Part shown: in pieces, positions 60,177 through 64,000 of the stretch
How positions within the stretch are numbered: the stretch's first letter is position 1
Layout: each line of letters opens with the position of its first letter
Origin: Avimonas intestinalis
GTDB taxonomy: Bacteria > Bacillota > Clostridia > Oscillospirales > Acutalibacteraceae
Direction of reading: 5' to 3'
Length of the DNA: 64,000 nucleotides
Assembly (NCBI GenBank): GCA_904380375.1
Contig: CAJFID010000007.1
Span: forward strand, 48,537-112,536
The notes under the pieces: model-generated
The model's input: the letters and a program-made list of their open reading frames with translations, nothing else
The model's database searches: none
Told to the model about the DNA's origin: nothing
Translations under genes and position numbers: made by a program

Positions 60177-62174
60177 GTGGATTTACAGCAGGCCAGCCGC
60201 CGGGTTGATGAACTGCGTGGGCAGATCAGCGAATACAGCCGTTTGTATTATGAGGAAGATTCCCCCGCAATTGAAGACGATGAATTTGATGCGCTGACGA
60301 GGGAGCTCCGGCAGCTTGAGGAGGAATATCCCCAGCTTGTCACGCCGGATTCCTATACGCAGCGCGTGCAGGGGGGGGTCTCGAATCAATTCGCGCCGGT
60401 GCGGCACGAAGTCCCCTTGGAGAGCCTGCAGGACGTTTTTTCCTATGAAGAGTTGCGGGATTTTGACCGGCGGGTTCGGGAAACGGTGGAAGAGCCAGTC
60501 TATGTGGTGGAGCCGAAAATTGACGGGTTATCGATTGCCTTGGAATATGTGGACGGCCGTTTTGTCCGGGGAGCTACCCGCGGGGATGGGCAGACGGGGG
60601 AGGACGTGACCCACAACCTGCGGACCATCCGCTCCATTCCCCAAACGCTGACACGGCCTGTCCCGCGCATCATTGTGCGGGGGGAGGTCTATATGCCGCG
60701 GGAGAGCTTTGCCGCTTTGGTAGAGCGCCAGGAGCAGGCGGGGGAGCGCCCTTTTAAAAACCCGCGCAACGCGGCTGCCGGTTCCCTTCGCCAGAAGGAT
60801 GCCGCCGTCACGCGGACCAGGAAGCTGGATGTTTTTATTTTCAACCTCCAGCTTCTTGAGGGGGAGACGGTTTCCAGCCACGCGGAGTCTTTGGAGCTTA
60901 TGAAGGCACTGGGCTTCTCAATTATCCCCTTTTATTCGGTACACACCTCTATAGACGATGTGATCGCGGAAGTAGAGCGGATCGGCGAGAAGCGCCGAAG
61001 CCTTTCCTTTGATATCGACGGCGCGGTTGTAAAGGTAAATAGCTTTTCGCAACGGGAGCGACTCGGCAGCACCGCCAAATTCCCCAAATGGGCTTCCGCC
61101 TACAAATATCCACCGGAGGAAAAGCAGACCACCCTCCTTGACGTGGAAATCAACGTCGGCCGTACCGGCGTTCTTACCCCGACGGGGGTGTTTGAGCCGG
61201 TGACGCTGGCCGGGACGACCGTCAGCCGGGCCACGCTGCACAATGAAGATTTCATTGCAGAAAAAGGGCTAGCAATCGGAGATACCGTTGTTTTGCGCAA
61301 AGCCGGCGATATCATTCCGGAGGTGGTGAGGGTGGCGGCGCACAGCCCCGGCACCCAGCCTTATCGGATGCCGCACCTCTGCCCCTCCTGCGGATCCGAG
61401 GCCGTGAGGGAGGAAGGGGAGGCCGCCCTGCGTTGCAATAACCCGGAATGTCCCGCGCAGCGCATCCGGAACCTGATTCACTTTGCCTCCCGGGATGCCA
61501 TGGATATTGAAGGCCTCGGCCCTGCGGTGATTGAACAATTGGTTTCTGCCGGCCTTATCCGTAATGCTTATGACCTTTACTGCCTGAAGCGGGACGAAGT
61601 GGCGGCTCTCGACCGGTTAGGGGAGAAATCGGCGGATAACCTCTTGGCGGCGATTGAAAAATCCAAATCCGCCGACCTTTTTCGGGTGATTTTTGCCCTG
61701 GGGATCCGCCATGTGGGACAGAAGGCTGCCAAGCTGCTCGCCGACCATTTTGGCTCAATAGAGGCAGTCATGCAGGCTTCACTGGAAGAGATCGGGGCCA
61801 TAGACGGGTTTGGGCAGATTATGGCGGAAAGCGTCGTCCGCTTTTTTGCGTTGCCGCAGTCCCGCCATTTCGTGCAGCAGCTCCGGCAGGCGGGGGTGAA
61901 CATGCAGCGCCTTGGCACACCGGAGGACGAAGAGAAAGAAACGGACGCCCGCTTTGCCGGGATGACCTTTGTGCTCACCGGCACGCTGCCAACACTCACG
62001 CGCAGCGAGGCTTCTGCGCTGATTGAGCGCTATGGCGGGAAAACTTCCAGCAGCGTGTCCAAAAAGACGGCGATCGTTCTAGCCGGCGAGGATGCCGGGA
62101 GTAAGCTGACAAAGGCCCAGCAGCTGGGGATCCGTATCGTCAATGAGGAAGAATTCCTAGCGATGCTGAAATGA
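60177..62174 (+). CDS. ligA: NAD-dependent DNA ligase
   Basis: Seals nicks using NAD+. The 665-residue protein has the Ia domain, the adenylated lysine in EPKIDGLSIAL, TRGDGQTGEDVT, FKNPRNAAAGSLRQ, a four-Cys zinc finger (CPSCGSEA ... CNNPEC), helix-hairpin-helix repeats and a C-terminal BRCT domain (FVLTGTLPTLTRSEA). The start is likely GTG 60177, ten bases after AAGAGG, or TTG 60168. The open frame extends to 60027 without signal. Confidence 0.95.
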   Translation: MDLQQASRRVDELRGQISEYSRLYYEEDSPAIEDDEFDALTRELRQLEEEYPQLVTPDSYTQRVQGGVSNQFAPVRHEVPLESLQDVFSYEELRDFDRRVRETVEEPVYVVEPKIDGLSIALEYVDGRFVRGATRGDGQTGEDVTHNLRTIRSIPQTLTRPVPRIIVRGEVYMPRESFAALVERQEQAGERPFKNPRNAAAGSLRQKDAAVTRTRKLDVFIFNLQLLEGETVSSHAESLELMKALGFSIIPFYSVHTSIDDVIAEVERIGEKRRSLSFDIDGAVVKVNSFSQRERLGSTAKFPKWASAYKYPPEEKQTTLLDVEINVGRTGVLTPTGVFEPVTLAGTTVSRATLHNEDFIAEKGLAIGDTVVLRKAGDIIPEVVRVAAHSPGTQPYRMPHLCPSCGSEAVREEGEAALRCNNPECPAQRIRNLIHFASRDAMDIEGLGPAVIEQLVSAGLIRNAYDLYCLKRDEVAALDRLGEKSADNLLAAIEKSKSADLFRVIFALGIRHVGQKAAKLLADHFGSIEAVMQASLEEIGAIDGFGQIMAESVVRFFALPQSRHFVQQLRQAGVNMQRLGTPEDEEKETDARFAGMTFVLTGTLPTLTRSEASALIERYGGKTSSSVSKKTAIVLAGEDAGSKLTKAQQLGIRIVNEEEFLAMLK

Positions 62175-62200
62175 GATAGCGATATTCGTTATCAAAGTAA

Positions 62201-62234
62201 AAACCAGCGGCCGGCAATTGCCAGCCGCTGGTTT
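62201..62234. terminator. Terminator of ligA
   Basis: AAACCAGCGGC ... GCCGCTGGTTT with an inner GGC-AATT-GCC, 26 bases after the stop, usable by both ligA and the converging GNAT gene. Confidence 0.8.
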
Positions 62235-62255
62235 GTATAGGAGGGTTTGCGGTAA

Positions 62256-62783
62256 TTATCCGCAATACTCTGTTTTTGAAATTGAGTAAATAACCGAGTC
62301 GAATATTTCATTGTCATATCGCTTAAATCCATTATGGATTGTTAATTCATATATAAAACCGCTTTTCTCAAGGACGCATTTTGAACGTATATTTTGAGGC
62401 GTTGTAAAAGCGGATAATATATCGGCATTTAACTCTTCAAATGCATATTTTACCATGCATTTAACAGCCTCTGTCGTGTAGCCGTTATTCCAATAGCTTT
62501 CATTCAGAAGATAATTGATCATTTTTGCATAATATTTGCCTCTGTTGTTATCCGGATAAACTTTGATAAAACCAATCGCCTTCCTGCACTCTTTTAAGAC
62601 AATAGCGAATATGCCATCCGTTTTAATATATGAGGTCAGGATCTCTAATGATTCTTCCTTGCATGATGACGGTTTCCAACCGCCGATCATGCAGGATGGA
62701 TTATGCATAAGCTCATGGAAATCCTCTATATCTTCCATGTTCCACTGCCTTAATACCAATCTTTCCGTTTCTAAAGGCTTCAT
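62256..62783 (-). CDS. GNAT family N-acetyltransferase (RimJ/RimL type)
   Basis: A 175-residue acetyltransferase: LETERLVLRQWNMEDIEDFHEL at the N terminus is characteristic of RimJ/RimL-type enzymes, with YLLNESYWNNGYTTEAVKCM containing the acetyl-CoA region and a later NIRSKCVLEKSGF. The substrate is unknown. Codon use is AT-rich (clearly lower G+C than the core genes on its left), suggesting recent gain. I start at ATG 62783 (GGGTGG 10 bases upstream); ATG 62792 is the alternative. Confidence 0.87.
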   Translation of the reverse strand: MKPLETERLVLRQWNMEDIEDFHELMHNPSCMIGGWKPSSCKEESLEILTSYIKTDGIFAIVLKECRKAIGFIKVYPDNNRGKYYAKMINYLLNESYWNNGYTTEAVKCMVKYAFEELNADILSAFTTPQNIRSKCVLEKSGFIYELTIHNGFKRYDNEIFDSVIYSISKTEYCG

Positions 62784-62892
62784 ATTGTTCATACCACCCT
62801 ATATTATATGAATTGTCGTCATTACATCATGATAAAAGAAAAGTACGGCATTCCTTACCTCTTTCAAAAAATTTAGGATATAAAAATCACCC

Positions 62893-63010
62893 CTGATAAA
62901 ATCACCCTGATAAAATCAGAGGCGTCATCTTTATCCGTATGAAAAAGGCGACCTACTCAGCGGACAAAATGGCGTTTGATTTTATCAGAATGGTATTTGT
63001 CATTTTGTCC
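62893..63010. repeat. Nested direct and inverted repeats
   Basis: CTGATAAAATCA occurs twice in tandem (62893-62904, 62907-62918), and its reverse complement TGATTTTATCAG at 62977-62988. Around this last copy a separate perfect 10-base inverted repeat, GGACAAAATG (62962-62971) and CATTTTGTCC (63001-63010), is arranged. They could be regulator sites for the divergent GNAT gene, or a small element end. Confidence 0.65.
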
Positions 63011-63208
63011 ACCTCGCTTTCTTTCAAATATATTATAAAGAATGCGTAAAATATTGTCAACTTACAAATATAAAATTGTATTTATCAGCTGTATTAAAAT
63101 CCTGAAACAAACAAAGAATCAACAATATTCTATTGAAAATTGTCGATTCTCAACGTAAGAGCGATACAAAATAAATTTCGTTTATGATTGAGCTACACAA
63201 TAAAAACA

Positions 63209-63235
63209 GCCGGCAATTCATCCCAAATTGCCGGC
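63209..63235 (-). terminator. Hairpin with U-tract on the minus strand
   Basis: GCCGGCAATT-CATCCCA-AATTGCCGGC; on the minus strand it is followed by TGTTTTTATT, so it would end minus-strand transcription from the transposase remnant. Confidence 0.7.
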
Positions 63236-63270
63236 CACAGGTTTGGAAAGGTTGCATGAAATGGGTAGTG

Positions 63271-64000
63271 TCAAGGAATTTTCGCAAAATGGTTTGCAGA
63301 CTCTGGTGTGAGTGAAGTCCAGCCAGCAATGGAGGCGTCCACAACGGCAGCCTCCAGATGCTTCATGTTCATGTACTTTTTGTTGCCCCACTGGATGCCG
63401 GCCACATGGCGCAGCCGGGCACAGACCAGCATGAGGGCGGAGTTGCCGTCCGGGAAGCTGCCCACCACACGGGTACGGCGGCGGATCTCGCGGTTGAGCC
63501 GTTCAATGACGTTGTTGGTACGGATGCAGGTCCGGTGTTCACTGGGAAAATCGCAGTAGGTCAGCGTCTCCTCAATGCCGTCCTCTACCTTCCTGGCAGC
63601 TTCCTTCCGCTTCATAGAACGAAGTCCTCCCACCACAGCTTTGGCCTTCTCTCTGGCGGCTTTCTTGCTCTCCTGAGCATGAATCGCCGGAGTTTGTATG
63701 GCAAACTCCAAGCATCTTTGCTACCAGCTTTACCTTGGAACGAGGCGTTACGGAAAAACATTGCGGTAAAAGTGAACGGTACAGCGCTGGTACCTGGCTT
63801 CGGGGAATACTTCTCCCACAGCCTCCAGCATACCGGAACATGCTGCGCATGTTCTGCACTTGCCGCCAACCACCAGTTTTACTCCATCCAGGCCACGGCC
63901 ACGCAGCCACTGAAAGAAGCTGACCCAGCTGGACTTGTCCTCTTTCATGCCCTCGGCGGCACCCAGAACTTCACGGTATCCGTCCTCATTCACCGCAATC
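63271..64000 (-). pseudogene. IS256/mutator-type transposase remnant, frameshifted, runs off right edge
   Basis: Three minus-strand frames together spell an IS256-family transposase: 63993-63748 (LGAAEGMKEDKSSWVSFFQWL ... EARYQRCTVHFYRNVF), about 63750-63715 (VTPRSKVKLVAKML) and 63711-63271 (IHAQESKKAAREKAKAV ... RTNNVIERLNREIRRRTRVVGSFPDGNSALML). The first break is a probable one-base loss in a T run near 63755. The second coincides with a 21-base hairpin (63689-63709, GGAGTTTG-N5-CAAACTCC). The usual VVGDK segment reads VVGGK, so a catalytic Asp appears lost. The stop lies in CCTTGACACTACCC, where the terminal repeat of such elements usually begins. Inactive. Confidence 0.88.

Larger units (their letters stand above)
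62784..63270. other. AT-rich intergenic region with repeats
   Basis: No gene seen. It holds the nested repeats at 62893-63010 and the hairpin at 63209-63235, and leads into the IS remnant. Composition differs strongly from the core genome. Confidence 0.6.

Overview
The window comes from a spore-forming, anaerobic, Gram-positive bacterium of class Clostridia, most likely a gut or rumen Oscillospirales/Ruminococcaceae-type organism. The evidence is high G+C but Firmicutes gene order (scpA-scpB-ytfI-gerW; yicC-remA-gmk-rpoZ-priA-def-fmt-yugP-rsmB-rlmN-prpC-prkC-rsgA-thiN), strong AGGAGG ribosome binding sites, sporulation genes (gerW, spoVM, yunB), an oxygen-defence reverse rubrerythrin and consensus sigma-A promoters. 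A 30-N scaffold gap at 26319-26348 shows a draft assembly. No rRNA, CRISPR array or prophage is visible.

Layout. 1-3.2 kb: partial tmcAL (minus), ackA, a DUF378 membrane protein and tRNA-Cys. 3.5-8.7 kb: a membrane UDP-sugar 4,6-dehydratase, an orphan radical SAM DNA-repair-type protein and gdhA. 9.1-19.6 kb: a pyrimidine operon pyrC-rmuC-pyrF-carA-carB-pyrK-pyrD-ruvX. 19.8-28.2 kb: purL, alr, an AraC regulator, the N gap and a large surface protein. 28.6-33.5 kb, minus strand: a peroxide cassette (perR-like, reverse rubrerythrin, Cys-rich protein), then ppa-nicotinamidase-pncB for NAD salvage, and rpmB. 33.8-40.7 kb: small membrane protein, site-2 protease, scpAB, ytfI/gerW, D,D-carboxypeptidase, rluB. 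40.7-44.2 kb: a three-gene biotin-dependent carboxyl-transfer operon. 44.3-58.6 kb: the long core housekeeping run. 58.7-62.2 kb: spoVM with a small membrane protein, yunB, ligA. 62.2-64 kb: an AT-rich accessory end with a GNAT gene, nested repeats and a decayed IS256-type transposase.

Most unusual points. (1) CarA in the pyrimidine operon has lost all three residues of its glutaminase triad (Cys to Gly251, His to Glu336, Glu to Ser338) while the rest of the protein and CarB look intact. This predicts an ammonia-dependent carbamoyl-phosphate synthase. PurL in the same window keeps its glutaminase Cys, so the genome has not lost such sites generally. (2) The 12S-like carboxyltransferase of the biotin operon is shortened just where the family's acyl-CoA/oxyanion loops lie in both halves. 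It sits with a biotin carrier and a 5S-like pyruvate/oxaloacetate carboxyltransferase, with no biotin carboxylase or sodium pump nearby, and its promoter carries a perfect palindrome. (3) A tiny spoVM gene is co-directional with an uncharacterised 47-residue membrane protein. (4) The N gap splits one perfect hairpin, and its two edges share 23 bases, so it is probably an assembly artefact.

Most other genes are ordinary core functions. Starts were chosen by ribosome binding site spacing and family N termini. Promoters and terminators were called by eye.
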